64,000 bases of DNA from Pseudotabrizicola formosa (GTDB lineage: Bacteria; Pseudomonadota; Alphaproteobacteria; Rhodobacterales; Rhodobacteraceae): the NCBI RefSeq assembly GCF_002900965.1, contig NZ_PJOM01000004.1, forward strand, positions 186,001 to 250,000, read 5' to 3'. Positions 27,879 to 35,103 of the stretch are shown one piece after another. The notes beneath the pieces are model-generated. The model searched no databases and was not told where the DNA came from. It saw only the letters and a program-made list of their open reading frames with translations. The stretch's first letter is position 1. Every line of letters starts with the position of its first letter. Both the position numbers and the translations under genes were made by a program.

Positions 27879-28640
27879 TCAGGAAATGCGGAAATTTTGT
27901 CCCAGATAGACACGGCGCACCGTTTCATCGCGCACCACCTCATCCGTGGTCCCGCTCATCAGCACATGGCCGTCGTGCAGGATATAGGCGCGGTCCACAA
28001 TCTCCAGCGTTTCGCGCACATTGTGATCGGTGATCAGCACGCCGATGCCGCGCGATTTCAGATCATGGACCAGACCCCGGATTTCGCCCACCGCAATCGG
28101 GTCTACCCCGGCAAAGGGTTCATCGAGCAGCAGATATTTCGGATTGGCCGCCAGACAGCGCGCGATTTCCACGCGCCGCCGTTCCCCGCCCGACAGCGCG
28201 AGCGCGGGCGCGCGGCGCAGGTGGGTGATGGAAAATTCGGACAGCAGGTCTTCCAGCCGTTCGCGCTGCTTGTGCCGGTCGAGATCGGTGATCTCCAGCA
28301 CGGCCCGGATGTTGTCTTCAACCGACAGGCCGCGGAAAATGCTGACCTCTTGTGGGAGATAGCCGATGCCAAGCCGGGCGCGGCGATACATTGGCAGGGC
28401 GGTCACATCCTTGCCATCGATGATGACCTGCCCGCCTTCGGGCGTGACCAGCCCGGCAATCGCGTAAAAGCAGGTGGTCTTGCCCGACCCGTTCGGCCCC
28501 AGCAGGGCCACAACCTCGCCCCGGTTCAACTGCATCGACACATCCCGGATCACGGGGCGTTTCTTGTAGCTTTTGCGCAGGGACCGGATCACCAGACCTG
28601 CGCTGCCGGTGGTGACGGACAAGGATGGGACAGGGGTCAA
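27879..28640 (-). CDS. lptB: LPS export ABC transporter ATPase LptB
   Basis: A 253-residue ABC ATPase. Walker A is GPNGSGKTTCF (near residue 49), the signature LSGGERRRVEIAR (near 149), Walker B YLLLDEPFAGVDP (near 169) and the switch His is in ITDHNVRET. The text PMYRRARLGIGYLPQEVSIFRGLSVEDNI is typical of LptB. It powers movement of LPS from the inner membrane with LptFG, through LptC and LptA. The first 14 residues are an extra, poorly conserved start. Its start overlaps the lptA stop by 4 bases. Confidence 0.97.
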   Translation of the reverse strand: MTPVPSLSVTTGSAGLVIRSLRKSYKKRPVIRDVSMQLNRGEVVALLGPNGSGKTTCFYAIAGLVTPEGGQVIIDGKDVTALPMYRRARLGIGYLPQEVSIFRGLSVEDNIRAVLEITDLDRHKQRERLEDLLSEFSITHLRRAPALALSGGERRRVEIARCLAANPKYLLLDEPFAGVDPIAVGEIRGLVHDLKSRGIGVLITDHNVRETLEIVDRAYILHDGHVLMSGTTDEVVRDETVRRVYLGQNFRIS

Positions 28641-29125
28641 GGCGCGCCACCCGGGGTGAAGATCGTCCGGACCTGGCCGGTCATGGTGCCGGTGCCGTCG
28701 GTCAGGTTGACGGTCAGTCTGTCACCGGAAATCGCGGCCGCGCCCTGGGTCAGCAAGACATTGCCTGTCATCACCACGGCGCCGCTGGCGATGGTGTAGA
28801 CCGCCTCGGACGCTTCGGCGGCGTCGGTCGGGCTGACCAGGGTCACCCCTTCCGTGGCGATCAGCTTGTCGATGCCCGCACCATTGGCCGCGTATTCCAC
28901 CCGGATGGTTCCTGCGGTCAGGCGCATGTCGCCCTGTTTTGCGGTTACATTTCCGGTGAACAGCGCTGCCCCGCTGGCCTGATCGACCGAGAGCGAGTCT
29001 GACGTGACCTCGACAGGCAAAGTGGTGTCCTGTTGCAGCCCGCCAAAGCGGATATCGGTCTGCTGCGCCATGGCTGGGCCGGAGAGTGCGGCCGCAAGGC
29101 ACAGCACGCGCAAGAAATGGGACAT
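28637..29125 (-). CDS. lptA: LPS transport periplasmic protein LptA
   Basis: A 162-residue protein with a signal peptide (MSHFLRVLCLAAALSGPAMAQ) and one OstA/LptA beta-jellyroll domain (VEVTSDSLSVDQASGAALFTGNV, TAGTIRVEYA, GVVMTGNVLLTQGAAAISGDRLTVNL). It bridges the periplasm and carries LPS to LptDE. The ATG at 29125 was chosen because AGG lies 6 bases upstream; an in-frame ATG at 29149 lacks a ribosome-binding site. Its order with lptC and lptB supports the call. Confidence 0.93.
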   Translation of the reverse strand: MSHFLRVLCLAAALSGPAMAQQTDIRFGGLQQDTTLPVEVTSDSLSVDQASGAALFTGNVTAKQGDMRLTAGTIRVEYAANGAGIDKLIATEGVTLVSPTDAAEASEAVYTIASGAVVMTGNVLLTQGAAAISGDRLTVNLTDGTGTMTGQVRTIFTPGGAP

Positions 29126-29153
29126 ATTTTGCCTGCAATAATGGATCATCTGG

Positions 29154-29759
29154 TCAATTCGTGGGCGTATATATCAGCTTTACCGTTCCGTTGAAAACCA
29201 GAACATAGGCACCAGTATGGCGCGCGTCCTGTGTCAAGCGCATGGTGTCGGCGGTGACGACGCCTGCCGGTCCGGTGGCGGTGACGGGATCGGGCAGCGC
29301 GATATCTGTCGTATCCATGGCGGCGGTCAGGCGGTCGCCCACCACTGTCCACCCGCTGGAGGAGGAGACCGTTACCCCGCCCGACAACAGAACCTGCCGC
29401 GCCGCCGGGTCCAGCCGGCCGGCGCCGGCCACCAGCCGTGTCGTGCCGCCATCGGGTGTTTCAAGCAGGCCCGTCAGGGCGCTGGCACTGGCCCCCGAGC
29501 CATCGGCCGCCACGGGCCTCGCGTCATCCGCGCTGACGGAAAGTGCCGCACCGTCGCTGGTCAGCCCGGCATAGGTGGGCGCGGTCATCCGGGGTTCGCG
29601 CAGACGGTCTTCGACATCAACCTCGGCATAGGGCAGGGCATCGTCCGGATTGATGGTCCGCGCCACCAGAAACAGCGTTGACAGGAGGGCAAGCGCCGCG
29701 AGCGGCAGGATGACCTTGAGCCAGCCGATCAGCCGGGTGTGAAAATCTGCATCCATCAT
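29154..29759 (-). CDS. lptC: LPS export system protein LptC
   Basis: A 201-residue bitopic protein. A single N-terminal membrane segment (WLKVILPLAALALLSTLFLVA, residues 13-33) anchors it in the inner membrane. The rest is a beta-jellyroll domain (YAGLTSDGAALSVSADDARP, GLLETPDGGTTRLVAGAGRLDP, VVTADTMRLTQD, LVFNGTVKLIY). It receives LPS from LptBFG and hands it to LptA. The ATG-ATG start at 29759 gives the usual short cytosolic tail. Confidence 0.9.
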   Translation of the reverse strand: MMDADFHTRLIGWLKVILPLAALALLSTLFLVARTINPDDALPYAEVDVEDRLREPRMTAPTYAGLTSDGAALSVSADDARPVAADGSGASASALTGLLETPDGGTTRLVAGAGRLDPAARQVLLSGGVTVSSSSGWTVVGDRLTAAMDTTDIALPDPVTATGPAGVVTADTMRLTQDARHTGAYVLVFNGTVKLIYTPTN

Positions 29760-29843
29760 CTGGCGTCGCCCTTGTTTGCCGAAGGGTAAGGGGCGCGGCA
29801 GGAAAACCCAACCTGCGCTGTCATGCCCTCGGCGGCCTGCCGC

Positions 29844-30458
29844 CTAGTGATGGAAGATGTCATTGGGCTCGTCCCAGCCCATCAGATCAAGTTCTGCTCG
29901 GGTCGGCAGAAAGGCAAACAGCCGGTTGGCCAGATCGGTGCGGCCTTCGCGGGCCAGCCGCTTTTCAAGCTCGGCCTTGAGGGCGTGCAGGTAAAGCACA
30001 TCGGACGCCGCATAATCCTTTTGCGCCTCGGTCAGGGTTGCGGCGCCCCAGTCGCTGGTCTGCTGTTGCTTTGACACATCGACCCCGACCAGTTCCAGCA
30101 GCAGATATTTCAGGCCGTGCCGGTCGGTGAAGGTGCGGATCAGGCGCGAGGCGATCTTGGTGCACCAGACCGGCTGGGTGGTGACGCCAAAGGCTTTCTT
30201 CAGCGCGGCGATGTCGAAGCGGCCGAAATGGAACAGTTTGAGCGTGTCCGGGTCGGTCAGCAACCGTTCCAGATTCGGGGCGCTGGTCTGGCCCGGGGCG
30301 ATCTGCACCAGATGTGCATCGCCATTGCCGTCTGACAGCTGCACCACGCACAACCGGTCCCGGCGCGGGTCAAGGCCCATGGTTTCGGTGTCAATCGCCA
30401 CCACGGGGCCAAGGGACAGGCCATCGGGAAGGTCATTCTGATGCAGATGAATCGTCAC
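29844..30458 (-). CDS. Short RNase D-like 3'-5' exonuclease
   Basis: A 204-residue DnaQ/RNase D-family exonuclease. Motif ExoI AIDTETMGLDP (residues about 20-30) provides the DXE metal ligands. ExoII is near HFGRFDIAAL, and ExoIII has YAASDVLYLHAL. The HRDC domains of full RNase D are missing, as in the short alphaproteobacterial forms. It probably trims structured RNAs such as tRNA 3' ends. A GTG at 30458 is taken as the start because the domain begins there; the frame further upstream runs through the tRNA gene. It precedes lptC on the same strand. Confidence 0.85.
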   Translation of the reverse strand: MTIHLHQNDLPDGLSLGPVVAIDTETMGLDPRRDRLCVVQLSDGNGDAHLVQIAPGQTSAPNLERLLTDPDTLKLFHFGRFDIAALKKAFGVTTQPVWCTKIASRLIRTFTDRHGLKYLLLELVGVDVSKQQQTSDWGAATLTEAQKDYAASDVLYLHALKAELEKRLAREGRTDLANRLFAFLPTRAELDLMGWDEPNDIFHH

Positions 30459-30521
30459 GCGGAAACCCTTTTCAAGACGTGCAGCGCTGGTGCCAATGGC
30501 TCTAGCAGGCGGCGGGACAAA

Positions 30522-30555
30522 TGAAAACGGCCGTCCCGGGGGACGGCCGTTTTGA
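30522..30555 (-). terminator. Intrinsic terminator downstream of tRNA-Leu
   Basis: A GC-rich stem of at least 12 bp (AAACGGCCGTCC at 30525-30536, GGACGGCCGTTT at 30541-30552) lies 4 bases from the tRNA 3' end. The T-run for minus-strand transcription is the complement of the A-run at 30524-30527. Confidence 0.75.
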
Positions 30556-30558
30556 ATT

Positions 30559-30643
30559 TGGTGCCCAGAAGAGGACTCGAACCTCCACGCCTTGCAGCGC
30601 TGGTACCTGAAACCAGTGCGTCTACCAATTCCGCCATCTGGGC
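30559..30643 (-). tRNA. tRNA-Leu (anticodon CAG), CCA encoded
   Basis: The minus strand folds into a class II tRNA of 85 bases. The acceptor stem is GCCCAGA / TCTGGGC with discriminator A. The anticodon stem is CTGGT / ACCAG with loop TTCAGGT, giving anticodon CAG. There is a long variable arm, and the T loop is GGTTCGAGTCC. CCA is encoded at 30559-30561. It reads the Leu codon CTG. Confidence 0.95.
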
Positions 30644-30808
30644 GATGGTGTAGGCGGCTTCTATGCGGGCAATGCGAGGGTGTCAACGGGGCGCAAGCAA
30701 GGATTTTCAAAATTCGCACAAAGCCTGCGACGGCCTTTCATCTTGCCCGCAGGGGACGTGAAAGCTATGGAACATTCAGGTTTCGTCTGGCCGAAAGGGG
30801 TCCTGCGC

Positions 30809-31795
30809 ATGGGCAAGCTTGTCACCATCTATGGCGGTTCGGGTTTTGTGGGCCGTTACATCGCAAGGCGCATGGCCAAGGATGGCTGGCGCGTTCGGGT
30901 TGCGGTGCGCCGCCCCAATGACGCGCTGTTCGTGCGGCCTTACGGCGTGCCGGGTCAGGTTGAACCCGTTTTGTGCAACATCCGCGATGATGCCAGCGTG
31001 CGGGCGGTGATGACGGGTGCCGATGCGGTGATCAATTGCGTGGGCATTCTGAACCGGTCGGGCAAGAACACCTTTGACTCGGTTCAGGCGCAGGGGGCCG
31101 GGCGCGTGGCCCGCATCGCCGCCGAGCTTGGCGTGCCGCATCTGGTGCAACTGTCGGCGATCGGGGCCGATACCGGCAGCGACAGCGACTATGCCCGCAG
31201 CAAGGCCGCAGGTGAAGAGGCGGTGCTTGCGGCCTATCCTGCGGCGGTGATCTTGCGCCCTTCGGTGATTTTCGGCAGCGAGGATCAGTTCTTCAATCGC
31301 TTTGCCGGCATGGCCACCCTGTCCCCGATCCTGCCCGTCGTGGGGGCGGATACCCGGTTTCAGCCGGTCTATGTGGATGATGTGGCGCAGGCTGCCGTGC
31401 TGGCCGCGACGGGCCAGGCCGCACCCGGCATCTACGAGCTTGGTGGCCCCGATGTGCTCAGCTTCCGGGCATTGATGCAGCGGATGCTGGCGGTGATCCA
31501 GCGCCGCCGTCTGATTGTGAACGTGCCGTTTTTTGTGGCGCGCCTGATGGGCGGGGCGTTCGATCTGCTGCAAACGCTGACAGTGGGCCTGTTTGAAAAC
31601 AAGACATTGACCCGCGATCAGGTGAAAAACCTTGCGCGCGACAATGTGGTGGCAAAGGATGCAAAGGGCTTTGCCCAGCTTGGTATTGCCCCCACCTCCA
31701 TCGAGTCGGTCTTGCCGGAGTATCTGTGGCGTTACCGCCCTTCGGGCCAATATGCCGCGATCAAGAAATCGGCGAAGAACCTGAAAAAGGCCTGA
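30809..31795 (+). CDS. NAD(P)-binding NDUFA9-like (complex I assembly/accessory) protein
   Basis: A 328-residue atypical short-chain dehydrogenase. The N-terminal dinucleotide motif is [17 protein letters not shown]. Further family features are [53 protein letters not shown] and [12 protein letters not shown]. Mitochondrial NDUFA9 and its alphaproteobacterial relatives share this pattern and bind NADPH at complex I. The start at 30809 follows AGGGG; an in-frame ATG at 30767 also exists. It is 4 bases before uppP, so both are probably one unit. Confidence 0.82.
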   Translation: MGKLVTIYGGSGFVGRYIARRMAKDGWRVRVAVRRPNDALFVRPYGVPGQVEPVLCNIRDDASVRAVMTGADAVINCVGILNRSGKNTFDSVQAQGAGRVARIAAELGVPHLVQLSAIGADTGSDSDYARSKAAGEEAVLAAYPAAVILRPSVIFGSEDQFFNRFAGMATLSPILPVVGADTRFQPVYVDDVAQAAVLAATGQAAPGIYELGGPDVLSFRALMQRMLAVIQRRRLIVNVPFFVARLMGGAFDLLQTLTVGLFENKTLTRDQVKNLARDNVVAKDAKGFAQLGIAPTSIESVLPEYLWRYRPSGQYAAIKKSAKNLKKA

Positions 31796-31799
31796 GTTT

Positions 31800-32600
31800 T
31801 TGGATAATATCTTTCTTGCAGCGCTTCTGGGTCTTCTTGAAGGGCTGACCGAATTCATCCCGGTGTCATCGACCGGCCATCTGTTGCTGGCGGGCCATTT
31901 CCTGGGGTTCGACAGTCCGGGAAACACCTTTGAGGTGGTGATTCAGCTGGGTGCCGTTCTGGCGCTGATCTCGCTTTATGCGGCCAAGCTGACGGCGATT
32001 GCCTTGCAGGCGCGGACCGATGCCGTGGCGCGGCGGTCGCTGCTGTCTTTGCTGATTGCCTTTCTGCCAGCGGTGTTCATCGGCCTTCTGGCGCATGATT
32101 TCATCAAGACCGTGCTGTTTGACACGCCGATGCTGATTGCGGTGATGCTGATTGTGGGCGGTGTCATTCTGCTGGTGATTGACAGGATCGCCCCGCCACC
32201 TGTGCATCTTGACGCCACCAGACTGCCGTTGCGGACCGCGCTGATCATCGGGGTCTGCCAATGTGTTGCAATGATTCCGGGGGTTTCGCGGTCCGGGGCC
32301 ACGATTGTGGGCGCGCTGCTGCTGGGCGTGGAAAAGCGGGCAGCGGCGGAATTTTCCTTTCTGCTCAGCTTGCCGACCATGGGGGCGGCGGTGGCCTATG
32401 ATCTGTTCAAATCGCGCGATATGCTGGATTTTTCAGCAATGGCCGATATCGCCGTTGGTTTTGCGGTGGCCTTTGTGTCAGCCCTGCTTGTGGTGCGGGC
32501 CGTGCTCAACTTTGTTGGGCGCAATGGCTATGCGGTCTTTGGCTGGTGGCGAATCATCGTCGGCACTGTGGCTTTGGTGGCTCTTTTGACGGTCGGCTGA
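31800..32600 (+). CDS. uppP: Undecaprenyl-diphosphatase
   Basis: A 266-residue polytopic membrane protein of the BacA/UppP family. The conserved motifs are [20 protein letters not shown] (residues about 12-31) and [18 protein letters not shown] (about 160-178), both lining the active site. It recycles the lipid carrier undecaprenyl pyrophosphate for cell-wall and surface-polysaccharide synthesis. The likely start is a TTG at 31800, 9 bases after AAAAAGG; no ATG is available at the expected N-terminus. Confidence 0.95.
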   Translation: MDNIFLAALLGLLEGLTEFIPVSSTGHLLLAGHFLGFDSPGNTFEVVIQLGAVLALISLYAAKLTAIALQARTDAVARRSLLSLLIAFLPAVFIGLLAHDFIKTVLFDTPMLIAVMLIVGGVILLVIDRIAPPPVHLDATRLPLRTALIIGVCQCVAMIPGVSRSGATIVGALLLGVEKRAAAEFSFLLSLPTMGAAVAYDLFKSRDMLDFSAMADIAVGFAVAFVSALLVVRAVLNFVGRNGYAVFGWWRIIVGTVALVALLTVG

Positions 32601-32607
32601 GGGTATA

Positions 32608-32698
32608 GGTATCGCATGCTGACCTAATCTTCCGAAAAAAAGTCAACATGGCTGACCAAAGGGCAGGAAAAGCGTAAATAAGGTCAGTATTGCTGACT
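32608..32698. promoter_or_regulatory. Cluster of three 17-bp GTCA-N7-TGAC operator-like sites upstream of gltD
   Basis: Site A is 32608-32624 (degenerate left half, right half GCATGCTGACC), site B 32641-32657 (AGTCAACATGGCTGACC) and site C 32682-32698 (GGTCAGTATTGCTGACT). Sites B and C share the palindrome GTCA-N7-TGAC. Centre-to-centre spacings are 33 and 41 bases, close to whole helical turns. A related site with perfect arms lies at 34279-34295. The cluster sits in the only gap before gltD, 62 bases ahead of its start. Confidence 0.7.
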
Positions 32699-32759
32699 TT
32701 TATTCCAGATGCAGCTTGGCTATGAAGGCGCACCCGATATCCGCATGGGAGACGCAGCC

Positions 32760-34196
32760 TTGGCCACGCAGAAAATGCTCAAATTCGTGACCCTGCCCAA
32801 AGAGACGCCCGAAAAGCGCCCTCCTACTTTGCGCAATCAGGATTTCCATGAGATTTACCGCGAGTTCGCCGCCGAGAAGGCAGCCGAACAGGCGGGGCGG
32901 TGCAGCCAATGTGGCGTGCCCTATTGCCAGTCGCATTGCCCGCTGCACAACAACATCCCCGACTGGCTGCGGCTGACCGCCGAGGGACGGCTGGAAGAAG
33001 CCTATGAGCTGAGCCAGGCCACCAACACCTTCCCCGAGATCTGCGGCCGGATCTGCCCGCAGGACCGGCTGTGTGAAGGCAATTGCGTGATCGAGCAATC
33101 GGGTCATGGCACGGTCACCATCGGGTCGGTCGAGAAATACATCACCGACACCGCCTGGGAAAATGGCTGGGTCAAGCCGATCAAGCCCGCGGTGGAGCGG
33201 GCCGAGAGCGTGGCCATCATCGGGGCCGGGCCGGGGGGCCTTGCCGCCGCCGATGTGCTGCGCCGCCGGGGCTATCAGGTGACGGTCTATGACCGCTATG
33301 ACCGGGCAGGCGGGTTGATGACCTATGGGATTCCGGGGTTCAAGCTGGAAAAACCCGTTGTGATGCAACGGATTGAACAGCTGGAGCTGGGTGGCGTGCA
33401 GTTCGTGCTGAATTGCGCGGTGGGCAGTGACATCAGCTTTGATGCGATCCGGGGCCAGCATGATGCGGTGCTGATTGCCACTGGCGTCTACAAGTCGCGC
33501 GACATCGAGGCCCCCGGCGTGGGGGCGCAGGGTGTGGTGCGGGCGCTAGACTACCTGACGGCCAGCAATCGCAAGAGTTTTGGCGACGAGGTGCCGGAGT
33601 TTGACTCGGGTGAGCTGAACGCACAGGGCAAGCGCGTGGTGGTGATCGGCGGTGGGGACACGGCGATGGATTGCGTGCGCACGGCCATTCGCCAGGGGGC
33701 GACCTCGGTCAAGTGCCTGTACCGCCGCGACCGGGCCAATATGCCCGGCAGCCAGCGTGAAGTGCAGAATGCCGAGGAAGAAGGCGTTGAATTTGTTTGG
33801 CTTTCTGCACCCAAGGGCTTTACCGCCGGGGAGGCTGTTGAGGGGGTGATGGTGCAGAAGATGCGCCTTGGCCAGCCCGATGCCTCGGGCCGGCAGTCGC
33901 CCGAGCTGATCGAGGGGGCCGATTATATCGAGCCCGCCGATCTGGTGGTGCAGGCGCTGGGCTTTGAGCCGGAGGAGATTCCGACGCTGTGGGGCGTGCC
34001 CGATCTGGCGGTGACGCGCTGGGGCACGATCAAGGCTGATTTCCGCACCCATGCCACCAGCCTGCCGGGCGTCTATGCGGCGGGGGATATCGTCCGGGGG
34101 GCGAGCCTTGTGGTCTGGGCGATCCGCGACGGGCGCGAAGCGGCGGAGGCGATCATGGGCTATCTGGCGCAGACCGGGGCCGTGGCCGCAGAATAA
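32760..34196 (+). CDS. gltD: Glutamate synthase [NADPH] small (beta) subunit
   Basis: A 478-residue flavoprotein. The N-terminal iron-sulfur cysteines (CSQCGVPYCQSHCPLHNNIPDW, then CGRICPQDRLCEGNC) are intact. The FAD motif is AIIGAGPGGLAAADVLRRRG (near residue 148) and the NADPH motif VVVIGGGDTAMDCVRTA (near 295). It feeds electrons to the large subunit. The start is taken as a TTG at 32760 with GGGAG 8 bases upstream, because the family begins about four residues before MLKFVTLP; in-frame ATGs at 32709 and 32745 lack ribosome-binding sites. gltD comes before gltB here, split by one extra gene. Confidence 0.95.
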   Translation: MATQKMLKFVTLPKETPEKRPPTLRNQDFHEIYREFAAEKAAEQAGRCSQCGVPYCQSHCPLHNNIPDWLRLTAEGRLEEAYELSQATNTFPEICGRICPQDRLCEGNCVIEQSGHGTVTIGSVEKYITDTAWENGWVKPIKPAVERAESVAIIGAGPGGLAAADVLRRRGYQVTVYDRYDRAGGLMTYGIPGFKLEKPVVMQRIEQLELGGVQFVLNCAVGSDISFDAIRGQHDAVLIATGVYKSRDIEAPGVGAQGVVRALDYLTASNRKSFGDEVPEFDSGELNAQGKRVVVIGGGDTAMDCVRTAIRQGATSVKCLYRRDRANMPGSQREVQNAEEEGVEFVWLSAPKGFTAGEAVEGVMVQKMRLGQPDASGRQSPELIEGADYIEPADLVVQALGFEPEEIPTLWGVPDLAVTRWGTIKADFRTHATSLPGVYAAGDIVRGASLVVWAIRDGREAAEAIMGYLAQTGAVAAE

Positions 34197-34197
34197 C

Positions 34198-34252
34198 GGG
34201 TCTGGCCAGCGTATGATCTGCGTCTGGCAAAGGTATGGCTTGCGTATGGCAC
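34198..34252. repeat. Tandem array with 11-bp period (copy 2)
   Basis: Five adjoining 11-base units start at 34198, 34209, 34220, 34231 and 34242, with consensus about GCGTATGGCTT and core GT-A/C-TGG. The array begins one base after the gltD stop codon. Twenty bases are identical to copy 1 at 12900-12919, and the remainder is closely related. It lies upstream of the exported-protein gene at 34315 and before the palindromic site at 34279. Confidence 0.6.
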
Positions 34253-34278
34253 CTTGTGCGGTGGGCAAATGTGGTGCG

Positions 34279-34295
34279 GGTCAGCAGGGCTGACC
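34279..34295. promoter_or_regulatory. Palindromic operator-like site between gltD and the exported-protein gene
   Basis: GGTCAGCAGGGCTGACC is a 17-bp palindrome with perfect 7-base arms, and is the best copy of the motif found upstream of gltD. It lies 20 bases before the ATG at 34315, so a bound protein could block transcription or act on a local promoter. Confidence 0.65.
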
Positions 34296-34314
34296 TGATC
34301 GGAGGGCAGGGTTT

Positions 34315-35100
34315 ATGTTGAAACAGATGCTGATCATTGCAGCCCTGCTGCCCGCCCCCGCCTTTGCCGGGGCCTTCAGCCCGCCCGAGGGGTGCAGCAC
34401 CTATATGACCGTGCAGTCGCGGCAGTGCCGGGTGTCGAACCATTACACCTGCAGCGCCGATGCCGAGGGCGACAAATGGCGCGCCGATTTTGACCAGCAG
34501 GGGCCGTTCTTTCTGAGCCGGATCAACCATGAGGCCGAATGGGTCGAAAGCTATGATCTGGGGGAGGGCGTGGTGCGCCAGACGCTGGACCCAAACCCGT
34601 CTGACCCGGCATCATTTTCCGAATTGCTGGCCTCTGGCACCGATACGTTTCAGTTCAACCTGAGCCGCGACAATGGCGAGCGGACCCGGGTGAACGGGTT
34701 TGACACGCTGACCGGGCGCAGCGTGACCATTGATGGCGTGACGCTGCAGGAAACCCAGTTCGAGTTTACCGAGACCGATCAGGCGGGCGTGGTGCTGCGC
34801 CAGTCGCGCGGGCGGGAATATATTCACCCCGAGATGCGCATCTTCTTTTCCGGCCCGTCGGAATGGCGCGGTTCGGACGGGGATTTCCTGCCGATGGATG
34901 GCAGCCCGGTGGAGTTCATGTTTCCGGGCGAGCCCGGTTTCGAGGCCACCGAGCCGTTGTTCGACTGTGACCCGTTGATGACCCAGGCCCTGCCCGATGC
35001 CACGCCGGTTCCGGCGGCGTTCCGGCCGGGCAAGACACCAGACTTTAGCCGTGCCGGAGCGCCTGCGCTGTCCGGCGACAATGCCAGCCCAGAGGAGTGA
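34315..35100 (+). CDS. Exported protein of unknown function between gltD and gltB
   Basis: A 261-residue protein with a clear signal peptide (MLKQMLIIAALLPAPAFA, cleavage after Ala18). The mature part has cysteines at 27, 38 and 46 and a fourth in LFDCDP, so two disulfides are likely. The middle is beta-rich (VTIDGVTLQETQFEFTE, REYIHPEMRIFFSGPSEWRG) and the C-terminus is Pro/Ala-rich and probably disordered. I recognise no domain. GGAGGGCAGGG lies just before the ATG. It stops 3 bases before gltB, so it is probably co-transcribed with glutamate synthase; a periplasmic protein in this position has no obvious link to the enzyme. Confidence 0.75.
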   Translation: MLKQMLIIAALLPAPAFAGAFSPPEGCSTYMTVQSRQCRVSNHYTCSADAEGDKWRADFDQQGPFFLSRINHEAEWVESYDLGEGVVRQTLDPNPSDPASFSELLASGTDTFQFNLSRDNGERTRVNGFDTLTGRSVTIDGVTLQETQFEFTETDQAGVVLRQSRGREYIHPEMRIFFSGPSEWRGSDGDFLPMDGSPVEFMFPGEPGFEATEPLFDCDPLMTQALPDATPVPAAFRPGKTPDFSRAGAPALSGDNASPEE

Positions 35101-35103
35101 GCC

